The translations under genes were made by a program, and so were the position numbers. Positions 1 to 6,882 of a DNA stretch of 9,571 nucleotides are shown in pieces; position 1 is the first letter of the stretch, and every line of letters starts with the position of its first letter. Origin of the DNA: Nanobdellota archaeon (lineage in GTDB: Archaea; Nanobdellota; Nanobdellia; Woesearchaeales; CG1-02-33-12). The stretch spans positions 1 to 9,571 of the forward strand of contig JAHIFA010000028.1 of NCBI GenBank assembly GCA_018901315.1, given 5' to 3'. A model generated the notes under the pieces. The model was not told where the DNA came from. It ran no database searches and saw nothing but the letters and a program-made list of their open reading frames with translations.

Positions 1-378
1 AAAAAGGCATTCAAAAGATGGGAAAGGGATTATATCTCCTTGGTTCAGAACATAATATATCAACAGGCATATGATTCAGGCTTTAAGTTTGACTATAATG
101 ATTATATGCTTAATAATGAAAAGAAGATATTCCCCAAAATGTCTGTAGGTTTTAACACACTCCAAAAAGAAGCAAAATACTATGATTCACCCATAATTGA
201 CAATCATAAGGTTGATGACATCATGAGCAAATTAAAGTTTGCGCAGATGAAAGGGCTGGTTTTAGGAGACTATTTTATCCCTGAAAGTGTTAATCCAAAT
301 GATTTTGAAAGATTCTATTATTTTAAAAAATTAAATCCCTCCTTAATGGTTTTAAAATATACATTAAATCAGCTATAG
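1..378 (+). CDS. 3' end of an unrecognised protein gene (start lies outside the window)
   Basis: The reading frame is open from base 1 and runs to a TAG at 376-378, giving the last 125 residues of a longer protein. There is no reason to start it at the TTG at 40, because the frame is open upstream and no ribosome binding site precedes it. The visible part is soluble-looking, rich in Lys, Asp, Asn, Tyr and Phe, with no membrane segment, no signal peptide and no cysteine. It carries a WERDY stretch near the left edge and a FERFYYFKK stretch near the C-terminus. I do not recognise the family from this fragment. About 79 nt separate it from the next gene, and a TATA box lies in that gap, so it is probably a separate transcription unit upstream of the MoxR/VWA cluster. 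Confidence 0.75.
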   Translation, partial: KKAFKRWERDYISLVQNIIYQQAYDSGFKFDYNDYMLNNEKKIFPKMSVGFNTLQKEAKYYDSPIIDNHKVDDIMSKLKFAQMKGLVLGDYFIPESVNPNDFERFYYFKKLNPSLMVLKYTLNQL

Positions 379-400
379 AAAATTCTTCTAAAAAAGTGAA

Positions 401-410
401 TATTTAAATA
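401..410 (+). promoter_or_regulatory. TATA box of the MoxR/VWA cluster
   Basis: TATTTAAATA follows an A-rich, purine-rich stretch (AAAAAGTGAA) that matches most of the archaeal BRE pattern. A start about 26 nt downstream would fall near 430-435, giving a leader of about 25 nt that contains the Shine-Dalgarno site of the first cluster gene. A second TTTAAAA at 421-427 is a weaker alternative that would give a much shorter leader. Confidence 0.55.
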
Positions 411-446
411 TAGATTATGTTTTAAAAACCATAACATGTTCATAAA

Positions 447-453
447 AGAGGTG
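447..453 (+). promoter_or_regulatory. Shine-Dalgarno site of the first VWA gene
   Basis: AGAGGTG ends four bases before the ATG at 458. The core GGTG is complementary to the CACC of the archaeal 16S rRNA 3' end. The last G of GGTG lies 5 nt before the A of ATG. This spacing serves as a local yardstick for judging the odd start of the next gene. Confidence 0.7.
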
Positions 454-457
454 CCTG

Positions 458-2218
458 ATGCAGCTAGCTAATACCCTTGGTTTGTATGCTTTTCTAAGCC
501 TTATACCCTTGATAATAATCTACCTAAGGAAACCAAAGCCAGTTGAAAAGGTTATCCCTTCTCTTATGTTTCTGATAAAAAACCAGAAAGACACAACAAA
601 GCACTCCTTTTTCCAGAAATTGCTGAGAAATCTTGTGTTTCTGTTGCAGTTATTGGCATTGTCACTAATGGCTTTTTCAATTGCCTTGCCTTACATAATG
701 ACATCTGAGGCTGTTACATCACAAAACACTGTTGTTATAATTGATGCAAGCGCAAGCTCGCAAACAATGGTTAACTCCAAAACAAGATTTGAAAGCTCAA
801 TAAACATAGCAAAAGACTATCTAGAGGGCAAGATAAGCATAATAGTTGTTTCTGAAAGCCCTGAAACAATTTTAGAGGATGGAACAAAAAACCAGGCATT
901 ATCATTAATCCAGGCAATAGAGCCAAAAGACACAAGAACAAATATTGAAAGCGCCTTGTATGAAGCAGAATCATTATTAGGAGAGAGAAAGGGAAGAATA
1001 GTTGTGATAAGTGATTTTATAGTTCAGGACATAAATGAGCTATTAAAGGCAAAAAGAATATTATCATCAAAGGGCATTGATGTTGAGTTTATAAGCACAT
1101 GGAACAATGCAAAAAACATAGGGATCATTGATTTGGAAGTTAACAAGTATGATACAGTGGCATATGTAAAGAATTTTAATGATGAGGATAGTGAACTAAA
1201 TGTAGCAATAGTTAAAGAAGGTAATGCTCTAGAAACAAAATCAAAAAAAATAACAGCGCAATCAACAGAAATATTTAATTTTGAGACGCCCACTGGCCTT
1301 AGCGAGATTAGAATAAATTCAGACGACGATTTCAAGCTTGACAATACTGTTTACATAAGTGCTCCTGAAAAAAAACAAATTGATGTTCTGTTGATAACAA
1401 ATGCAAAGACAAGCTACCTTATGAAGGCATTGCAGTCATCAAAGGATGTTAATCTCCAAATCACAGAACCTCCCATAGTCCAGGGCATTGAATCTAATGA
1501 GATTATAATAATAAATGATATAGACGGAAATCTTATTCTTCCTGGAACACTTGAAGATATATCAAAAAAACTAGAAGATGGAAAAAGCCTTATAATCACA
1601 GCACAAGATGATTTAAATCAAATAGGCATATCATGGATTTTGCCTGTTGAATTAAATGAAAAAGGCAATAATACAAAGGCATGCGCCAAAGTGATAAATG
1701 AATTCACAAAGCAGTTTGATAACAATAAATGCTTTGCAACCTTAAGAAACTACTTTAAAGCAGTTCCAAAAAACAGCACAATCTCTGTTATTGAGGCAGA
1801 TGATTCAAGCCCATTGCTTGCTCTTGGAAACAGGGGAAAGGGCAATGTAGTTTATTATGGAATTTTAGACGAGCAGTCTGATTTCAAAACACAGACATCT
1901 TACCCCATATTCTGGAATGAATTATTGAGTTTTCTTGCTGAAACCGGGGATATAAATGATTATAATTTCAGGATACATGAAAAGCCATTATTAGACAAAG
2001 TGGGAATATATGACAATGGCAATAAGATTGCAGTAAACCTTCTTGATGAATATGAATCAGACATAGCAAAGGAAACAATAGCTCTTGATGAAACAGGTTT
2101 TGTTTCAGGCATATCTGAGGAAAAGGTTGTTGTGAACCTTGACCTTTATCTTATTATCTTTGCAATCCTGATTATGTTGTTTGAAATTTTTTATATAAAG
2201 ATAAGGGGTGACCTATAA
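458..2218 (+). CDS. BatA-like membrane-anchored VWA protein with external MIDAS domain
   Basis: 586-residue membrane protein. Residues about 5-23 and 59-81 are hydrophobic helices separated by a Lys-rich loop (residues 24-58, with RKPKP and IPSLMFL). This layout is typical of the BatA/aerotolerance N-terminal domain. A VWA domain follows with a full MIDAS: DASAS at 96-100, Thr161 in TRTNIESAL and Asp186 in VVISDF. Residues about 222-300 look like a beta-sandwich. Residues about 305-395 look Rossmann-like, as in the GATase-like domains of related proteins, but no catalytic triad is evident. One last helix covers about 561-580. By the positive-inside rule the Lys-rich loop is cytoplasmic and everything from 82 to 560 is outside the cell. 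Bat-type proteins are encoded with MoxR ATPases and DUF58 proteins, as here; their roles (envelope stress, complex assembly, metal insertion) are inferred from bacteria. The start is supported by the GAGGTG site. The stop overlaps the next gene. Confidence 0.85.
   Translation: MQLANTLGLYAFLSLIPLIIIYLRKPKPVEKVIPSLMFLIKNQKDTTKHSFFQKLLRNLVFLLQLLALSLMAFSIALPYIMTSEAVTSQNTVVIIDASASSQTMVNSKTRFESSINIAKDYLEGKISIIVVSESPETILEDGTKNQALSLIQAIEPKDTRTNIESALYEAESLLGERKGRIVVISDFIVQDINELLKAKRILSSKGIDVEFISTWNNAKNIGIIDLEVNKYDTVAYVKNFNDEDSELNVAIVKEGNALETKSKKITAQSTEIFNFETPTGLSEIRINSDDDFKLDNTVYISAPEKKQIDVLLITNAKTSYLMKALQSSKDVNLQITEPPIVQGIESNEIIIINDIDGNLILPGTLEDISKKLEDGKSLIITAQDDLNQIGISWILPVELNEKGNNTKACAKVINEFTKQFDNNKCFATLRNYFKAVPKNSTISVIEADDSSPLLALGNRGKGNVVYYGILDEQSDFKTQTSYPIFWNELLSFLAETGDINDYNFRIHEKPLLDKVGIYDNGNKIAVNLLDEYESDIAKETIALDETGFVSGISEEKVVVNLDLYLIIFAILIMLFEIFYIKIRGDL
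2205..2217 (+). promoter_or_regulatory. Shine-Dalgarno site and probable AUA start codon of the second VWA gene
   Basis: GGGGTGA at 2205-2211 is followed by CCT and then ATA at 2215-2217. The last G of GGTG is 5 nt before the A of ATA, the same spacing as in the first gene and within one base of that in the moxR gene. The ATA forms an ATAA overlap with the upstream stop (TAA 2216-2218), mirroring the ATGA overlap between moxR and the DUF58 gene. An in-frame TGA at 2209-2211 limits how far upstream translation can begin. No ATG, GTG or TTG occurs in this frame until 2620. AUC at 2218 or 2221 are poorer alternatives at longer spacing. Confidence 0.6.
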
Positions 2219-4614
2219 TCATCTATTTCAAGAATCCAGAAGCATTATTATTATGCCTGCCTGCAATAATCATACTCATTATCCTTATTCGAAAAACCTT
2301 TGTTAAATTTACAACAGAAAAGGAAAAAAAAGAGCATGAAAAAAGCAAGAAGCTTTCAAGAATACTAATCGCAATATCAAGATGCCTGATTTTCTCAATT
2401 TTAATAATAGCACTAGCATCGCCATTCAGCCTGGAGGAGAAAACTGTTCAGGGAAACCCCTCATTAACAATACTTGCAGATAACTCAACATCATTTGAGA
2501 TTTTTGAGCAGGGCATTGCCTCTGACTTAAAGGTTAGTCTTGAAAAAGAGATTCCAACAACAATAAAATATATTGCGCGCGGAGAAGAATCACCCATAGG
2601 AGATAGCCTGCTCAATAATATGAAGGGAAATGACAACTTATTGTTAATTAGTGATGGAAACAATAACAAAGGAACTGATTTGGGTGATGTGATGATGCTC
2701 GCCTCCTCATTAAACACAACAATCAGCTCATTAAGTATTAATCCAATAAAAACAGACCTTGTTGTAACAATTGACGGCCCATCTGAACTAATATTCGGAA
2801 CAGAAACCCTGCTGTATGTAGATGTAAAACAGACAGGCCCCATTTCACAGGATTATAATATTCAGGTAATGATTGATGATGATATTGTAATAGATGAAAA
2901 AGCAACTGGTACAAAAACATTTGAGATTAATCAGATGCTTCAGGCAGGATATCATAAAATAGAAGCATCAATAACTGCAAATGATTATTTTAAGCAAAAT
3001 AATGTTTATTACAAGACACTCCATGTTCTTCCAAAGCCAAAGATACTCTTTATTTCACAAAAGGATGCAAAGATAACAAGCATCCTGGATGCGGTTTATG
3101 ATGTTTCCAAAAAGAGTTATATGCCAAAAGACTTAGAGCCATATTCTGCTGTTGTTTTGTATAACATAAATGAAGGCTTGCTTAAAGCAAATACAGATAT
3201 TTTGAGCAATTATGCAGCAGATGGCAACGGCCTTGTGGTCATTGGCGGGCAGGATTCATTTGATTACGGCAACTATGAAAATTCAATGTTTGAAACTATC
3301 CTTCCTGTTAAGGTGGGGCTTGCTGGCAGGGAAGAGGAAAGCGGAATGAATATAATAGTTATAATAGATGTTTCAGGAACAACATGCTCAGTTTTTGGCG
3401 CTGGAAGCACAAATACAAAGATAGATGTTGAAAAAGCAGTTGCAACACAGATTGTTGGAGGTTTAAGACCAGGAGACAAAATTGGTGTTATAAGCTTTGA
3501 TTTTAATTCTCATTTAATATCGCCCCTTTCAGTAATAGATGAAAAACCTGACTTAAATTATACAATATCAACAATTAACTGCGGGGGTTATAATGCAGGA
3601 ACACTTGTATCTGCTGGCTTGATAAGGGCAGAGCAGATGCTAAGGTCTGAAAAAGGAAGCAAGAATATTGTCCTTGTATCTGATGGAATAACACAATATC
3701 CGCAGAATGCTATTGCAAGGGCAAAATCAATGGTCTCCCAGGGAATAAAAACATATGCTGTGGGGGTTGGCTTTGACACTAACAGGCAGTTTATGCAGGA
3801 TTTGGCATTAACTGGCCAGGGCATTTATTTTGAGCCAACAGAGGCACAAAGATTAAATATTATTTTCAGCAGGGAGCCTGAGGAAGATAAAGCTGATATG
3901 ATGGGACTTTTAATCCTTGACTCAAATCATTTTATAACAAAAAACCTTGATTTAAGTGCAAAAGTGACTGGCTTTAACCAGGTTGTTCCAAAAAGCTCTG
4001 CAAGGATGCTTATAGCAACCCATAACACAAATCCCATAGTTACAGTATGGAGATTTGGTCTTGGAAGGGTTGCTGCATTAACAACAGATCCAGAAGTATG
4101 GGCAGGCCAGCTCTTAAACAAGGAAAATTCAAAAATTATTACAAGGACAGTCAACTGGGCAATTGGCAATCCAAGCAGGAACAATAAGTTTGACGTCAAA
4201 CTTAAGGATTCAAGAGTTGGGGATTCTGCAGAAATAATTGTTATTTCAGAAACAAATCCTGTGCTTGAAGGGTTATCCTTTTCAAAGATAGATAAAAATG
4301 TTTATAAGGCAGGCTTTGTTCCGAAGACAACAGGATTTCATGATTTTTTTGGTGCAGTTATGGCTGTTAATTACAAAAGGGAATACGAGGACTTGGGAAT
4401 AAACCCAGAGCTTATAGATATTGTGAGCATCACCAATGGAAGAATATTTAACAAAGATAATACAACTGAAATAATAAAATTCATTAAAGAAAACTCAAGG
4501 CGGAAAAAAATAGATAAAATAAGCTATAGCTGGATCTTTATCTTAACAGCATTATCTATATTTTTAATAGAGGCCTGTATCAGAAGAATTATGGAAAATA
4601 GGAAATCTATATAA
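2215..4614 (+). CDS. Large membrane protein with two VWA-like domains and a GATase-like region; non-canonical start
   Basis: About 799 residues when read from ATA 2215. Helix 1 (about 10-25) and helix 2 (about 50-70) flank a Lys/Glu-rich loop of probable cytoplasmic location. A first VWA-like domain has DNSTS at 89-93 and SDG with Asp147, but the usual MIDAS Thr is not evident. Residues about 273-370 are glutamine-amidotransferase-like (KPKILFIS, then GNGLVVIGGQDSF near 338), with no catalytic Cys in the expected nucleophile context. Inserted after it is a second, well-formed VWA domain: DVSGT at 385-389, Thr463 in AGTLVSAG and Asp490 in LVSDG. The GATase-like part resumes with FGLGRVAALTTDPEVW (about 614-629). 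A C-terminal helix (about 773-786) ends in a basic tail. The large middle part should be outside the cell. Starting at the first in-frame ATG (2620) would delete both N-terminal helices and the first MIDAS, so that start is rejected. The family is known next to MoxR/DUF58 genes; its molecular role is not established. Confidence 0.82.
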   Translation: MIIYFKNPEALLLCLPAIIILIILIRKTFVKFTTEKEKKEHEKSKKLSRILIAISRCLIFSILIIALASPFSLEEKTVQGNPSLTILADNSTSFEIFEQGIASDLKVSLEKEIPTTIKYIARGEESPIGDSLLNNMKGNDNLLLISDGNNNKGTDLGDVMMLASSLNTTISSLSINPIKTDLVVTIDGPSELIFGTETLLYVDVKQTGPISQDYNIQVMIDDDIVIDEKATGTKTFEINQMLQAGYHKIEASITANDYFKQNNVYYKTLHVLPKPKILFISQKDAKITSILDAVYDVSKKSYMPKDLEPYSAVVLYNINEGLLKANTDILSNYAADGNGLVVIGGQDSFDYGNYENSMFETILPVKVGLAGREEESGMNIIVIIDVSGTTCSVFGAGSTNTKIDVEKAVATQIVGGLRPGDKIGVISFDFNSHLISPLSVIDEKPDLNYTISTINCGGYNAGTLVSAGLIRAEQMLRSEKGSKNIVLVSDGITQYPQNAIARAKSMVSQGIKTYAVGVGFDTNRQFMQDLALTGQGIYFEPTEAQRLNIIFSREPEEDKADMMGLLILDSNHFITKNLDLSAKVTGFNQVVPKSSARMLIATHNTNPIVTVWRFGLGRVAALTTDPEVWAGQLLNKENSKIITRTVNWAIGNPSRNNKFDVKLKDSRVGDSAEIIVISETNPVLEGLSFSKIDKNVYKAGFVPKTTGFHDFFGAVMAVNYKREYEDLGINPELIDIVSITNGRIFNKDNTTEIIKFIKENSRRKKIDKISYSWIFILTALSIFLIEACIRRIMENRKSI

Positions 4615-4617
4615 ATA
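4601..4617 (+). promoter_or_regulatory. Possible internal promoter (BRE + TATA) before the coiled-coil gene
   Basis: GGAAAT at 4601-4606 fits the archaeal BRE pattern RNWAAW. One base later comes TATATAAATA (4608-4617), a near-ideal TATA box. It overlaps the stop codon of the preceding gene. Transcription would start near 4638-4640, at or just before the ATG at 4642, giving a nearly leaderless mRNA. This fits the absence of a good Shine-Dalgarno site there. If used, the cluster has two transcription units: the VWA pair, and coiled coil to DUF58. Confidence 0.45.
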
Positions 4618-4641
4618 AGAATTAATGATTTAGGTAATAGT

Positions 4642-5142
4642 ATGGCATATATGAAAAGAAATGTGAATTTTGGTTTTTTTCTTTTATTAGTTGCAACCCT
4701 TATCTCTCTTGCTGGATTAAGCCTTTATTACCAGACAACGTTTAAGGATTTGTATGTGGATTACAAAGGGAGGATAGATGATTTAAAAAACATTTCATCA
4801 ACCCTTGGAACTGAAAGGACAAAGCTTGAGCAGACAAGCCAGCAACTTATTATTAGGGAGGAAAGAGAAAAAGAGCTAAGCACGCAGTACACAGGGCTAA
4901 GAACTGAAAAGGAAAAATTAGAAGAGGAAAAAGCAAGTTTGCAAAAACAGCTAGCAGTAAAAACAAGCGAATTAACACAAAAAAGGGCAGAGCTGGCTAC
5001 TGCACAGGCAGAACTTAGCATATCAAAAACAGACCTTGCTGCTGCTAAGGCAACAATATCAGGGCTTAGGGCTGATATAGCTAATTTAGATGAGAGTATA
5101 GCCAACCTGAATGCTCAGCTTGCTGCATGCACATGCCCATAA
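4642..5142 (+). CDS. Membrane-anchored coiled-coil protein with C-terminal CTCP
   Basis: 166 residues. A short basic N-terminus (MKR at 4-6) precedes one hydrophobic helix at about 10-30. An almost unbroken Lys/Glu/Gln/Ala-rich coiled coil follows from about 36 to 160, first charged (REEREKE, EKLEEEK) and later Ala-rich (DLAAAKATISGLRADIANL). It ends in CTCP, with Cys163 and Cys165 the only cysteines. The positive N-terminus suggests an N-in, C-out anchor, so the rod would project outside the cell. Translation may start at ATG 4642 or at ATG 4651; the only upstream SD-like element is a weak AGGT. The family is not recognised. Coiled-coil sequences give spurious similarity, so only the context (27 nt after the VWA/GATase gene, 3 nt before the next gene) suggests a job: a spacer or oligomerisation partner for the external VWA domains. 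Confidence 0.8.
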   Translation: MAYMKRNVNFGFFLLLVATLISLAGLSLYYQTTFKDLYVDYKGRIDDLKNISSTLGTERTKLEQTSQQLIIREEREKELSTQYTGLRTEKEKLEEEKASLQKQLAVKTSELTQKRAELATAQAELSISKTDLAAAKATISGLRADIANLDESIANLNAQLAACTCP

Positions 5143-5145
5143 AAA

Positions 5146-5934
5146 ATGAAAAAATTCAATAAAGTTTTAAAGGAAATAAATTTTACATTCAACAATATTG
5201 TATTATTTAACAGTTTTCTAAATGCATTTCTAATATTTTTGATTATTTACATCCCTTTATCTTTATTTAGTTTTTATCAGATATATGCATTAGTTCCTGC
5301 AGCAGTATATTTTGTAATTAAAACATATAAAGGCATTAGGAAAAAACATTTGATAAATATTGAAAAAAAATATCCTCTTCTTAATGAAAGGCTTAGAACA
5401 GCGAGAGATAACATAAAAATAGAAAATCCGGTTGTTGATGAGCTGAAATCCGATATTATGATGGATATGAAAAAGGTTGAAGTATCATCTTTTTTTAATC
5501 AGAAAACTATTTCTTACAAAATATTATTAAGCATAATCCTATGCTTTTTAATAGTATTTTCAGCACAGTTTGATTTATCCTTTAATTTCAAAAATGCAGC
5601 AAATACAGCTGTTGATTTTATATATGGCATTGGCGGCAATAACAGTGATGATGGAAAGCAGGGTCTTGAGAGAATAGCCAGCTCCGGAATAAGCGAGAGT
5701 GTATTTGGTGACGCACAAATTGCACAAATGGGCGGAGAAATGCTGGATATGGTGATTAAGCCAGCAGGGTATGAGATAAATCTTGATGACGTAAAAGAGC
5801 CTGAAAAAAGGGATTTTGAAGAGCTTTTTCCAGATGATGTATTTATAGAAACATCTGATGTTTATGAGGAAAAAATTCAGGAAGAGCAGCAGGAGCTTGT
5901 AAAAGCATATTTTTTAAAAATTGCAAAAGATTAA
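5146..5934 (+). CDS. Three-helix membrane protein with acidic C-terminal tail, function unknown
   Basis: 262 residues. Basic N-terminus (MKKFNKVLK), then a hydrophobic hairpin at about 18-43 and 46-59. A basic cytoplasmic segment follows at about 60-121 (KGIRKKH, then YPLLNERLRTARDN, then a DELKSDIMMDMKK helix). The third helix is at about 124-141. The C-terminal 120 residues are Gly/Asn/Asp-rich and then strongly acidic (KEPEKRDFEELFPDDVF, EEKIQEEQQE). The YPxLNERLRTARDN stretch resembles segments of large membrane proteins encoded beside MoxR operons, but I cannot name a family with confidence. The ATG lies only 3 nt after the coiled-coil gene's TAA with no Shine-Dalgarno site, so its translation probably depends on reinitiation by ribosomes finishing that gene. 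It is separated from moxR by 12 nt. It could connect the cytoplasmic ATPase to the external proteins. Confidence 0.75.
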   Translation: MKKFNKVLKEINFTFNNIVLFNSFLNAFLIFLIIYIPLSLFSFYQIYALVPAAVYFVIKTYKGIRKKHLINIEKKYPLLNERLRTARDNIKIENPVVDELKSDIMMDMKKVEVSSFFNQKTISYKILLSIILCFLIVFSAQFDLSFNFKNAANTAVDFIYGIGGNNSDDGKQGLERIASSGISESVFGDAQIAQMGGEMLDMVIKPAGYEINLDDVKEPEKRDFEELFPDDVFIETSDVYEEKIQEEQQELVKAYFLKIAKD

Positions 5935-5935
5935 A

Positions 5936-5941
5936 GAGGTG
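5936..5941 (+). promoter_or_regulatory. Shine-Dalgarno site of moxR
   Basis: GAGGTG sits directly behind the preceding stop codon (TAA 5932-5934). Its last G lies 6 nt before the A of ATG 5947, which supports that start over the nearby in-frame ATG at 5953. Confidence 0.7.
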
Positions 5942-5946
5942 TTAAA

Positions 5947-6882
5947 ATGAAAATGTATAAGGAAACTTTTGATAGTTTATACAAAGAGATAGGGAAAATA
6001 GTTGTTGGGCAAAAAGATGTTGTTGAGCAGATTATGATCACAATATTATGCGATGCAAATGCCCTGCTTGAGGGATATCCAGGCCTGGCAAAAACCCTTG
6101 CTATCAAAACAATGGCCCAAATGATGGACCTTAAATTCAGCAGAATACAAAATACCCCTGATTTAATGCCATCTGACATAACAGGAACATATATTATTGA
6201 GGAGACATCTGGCAAGAGAAACTTCAAGTTCCAGCCAGGGCCAGTGTTTGCAAATATTGTGCTTGCAGATGAAATCAACAGGGCAACGCCAAAAACACAA
6301 TCTGCCTTGCTTGAGGCGATGCAGGAAAAGCAGGTTACTGTTGGGAATACAACATTCAAGCTTGACAGGCCATTTTTCGTTTTGGCAACACAGAATCCTA
6401 TTGAGCAGGAAGGAACATATCCTTTGCCAGAAGCCCAGGCAGACAGGTTTCTGCTAAAGATTAAGGTAGGGTATCCAACATATGATGAAGAAATTGAAAT
6501 AGTAAATAAATATGCATTTGAACTTAAGGACCCTAAGTTAAGTGTATTGCTTGATAAGGCCCATCTTATTCATATGCATGAGTTAGTGAGGCAGATTCCA
6601 ATAGCAAATGACCTTAAGCACAGAATTGTGAACATAGTTACTGAGACAAGAAAACATCCAAATTTAATAGAATACGGAGCATCACCAAGGGCGTCTATTG
6701 GCTTAGTCCTTGCATCAAAAGCAAGAGCACTTCTAAAGGGAAGGAACTATGTAAGCAAAGAGGATATTGACACAATGGCTTACCCAATATTAAGGCACAG
6801 GATAATATTAAACTTTGAGGCTGAAAGAAAAGGAATGTCAACAGACGATGCTATCAAAGAAATAATAAGCAAGGTAAAATGA
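5947..6882 (+). CDS. MoxR-family AAA+ ATPase
   Basis: 311 residues, a normal full length for a MoxR ATPase. Landmarks in order: Walker A GYPGLAKT at 43-50 (Lys49, Thr50); Walker B IVLADEINRA at 104-113 (Asp108, Glu109); sensor 1 Asn150 in LATQNP; the typical EGTYPLPEAQADRF block at 155-168 with the probable arginine finger Arg167; sensor 2 Arg248 in GASPRAS. The C-terminal helical lid ends with the usual YPILRHRIILNFEAE segment. MoxR proteins are cytoplasmic hexameric ATPases that work with VWA-domain partners to remodel, assemble or insert metals into target complexes. No signal peptide or membrane segment is visible. The stop overlaps the DUF58 start as ATGA, so the two proteins are translationally coupled and probably made in matched amounts. 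The target in this organism is unknown. Confidence 0.96.
   Translation: MKMYKETFDSLYKEIGKIVVGQKDVVEQIMITILCDANALLEGYPGLAKTLAIKTMAQMMDLKFSRIQNTPDLMPSDITGTYIIEETSGKRNFKFQPGPVFANIVLADEINRATPKTQSALLEAMQEKQVTVGNTTFKLDRPFFVLATQNPIEQEGTYPLPEAQADRFLLKIKVGYPTYDEEIEIVNKYAFELKDPKLSVLLDKAHLIHMHELVRQIPIANDLKHRIVNIVTETRKHPNLIEYGASPRASIGLVLASKARALLKGRNYVSKEDIDTMAYPILRHRIILNFEAERKGMSTDDAIKEIISKVK

Noticed and set aside
40..378. A 112-residue gene starting at TTG 40
   Set aside because: The frame is open to base 1 with no ribosome binding site before the TTG, so this is the tail of a gene that starts outside the window.
2209..2218. Programmed frameshift fusing the first and second VWA proteins
   Set aside because: The two frames overlap for only about six bases between an in-frame TGA and the TAA, and no slippery run is present. 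The SD site and complete C-terminal helix of the first protein point to two separate proteins.
3927..4199. Minus-strand open frames of 60-142 codons inside the VWA, moxR and DUF58 genes
   Set aside because: They lie opposite strongly supported genes, show no ribosome binding sites or recognisable motifs, and are expected by chance from the codon bias of the real genes.
2620..4614. The VWA/GATase gene starting at ATG 2620
   Set aside because: This would discard two membrane helices and a MIDAS motif coded in the same open frame, and leave 400 bases of obvious coding sequence unexplained. No Shine-Dalgarno site precedes 2620.
4860..5110. Internal repeats in the coiled-coil gene as a DNA repeat or mobile element
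   Set aside because: The similarity is only heptad periodicity with loosely repeated Lys/Glu/Ala codons; there are no exact DNA repeats or terminal inverted repeats.
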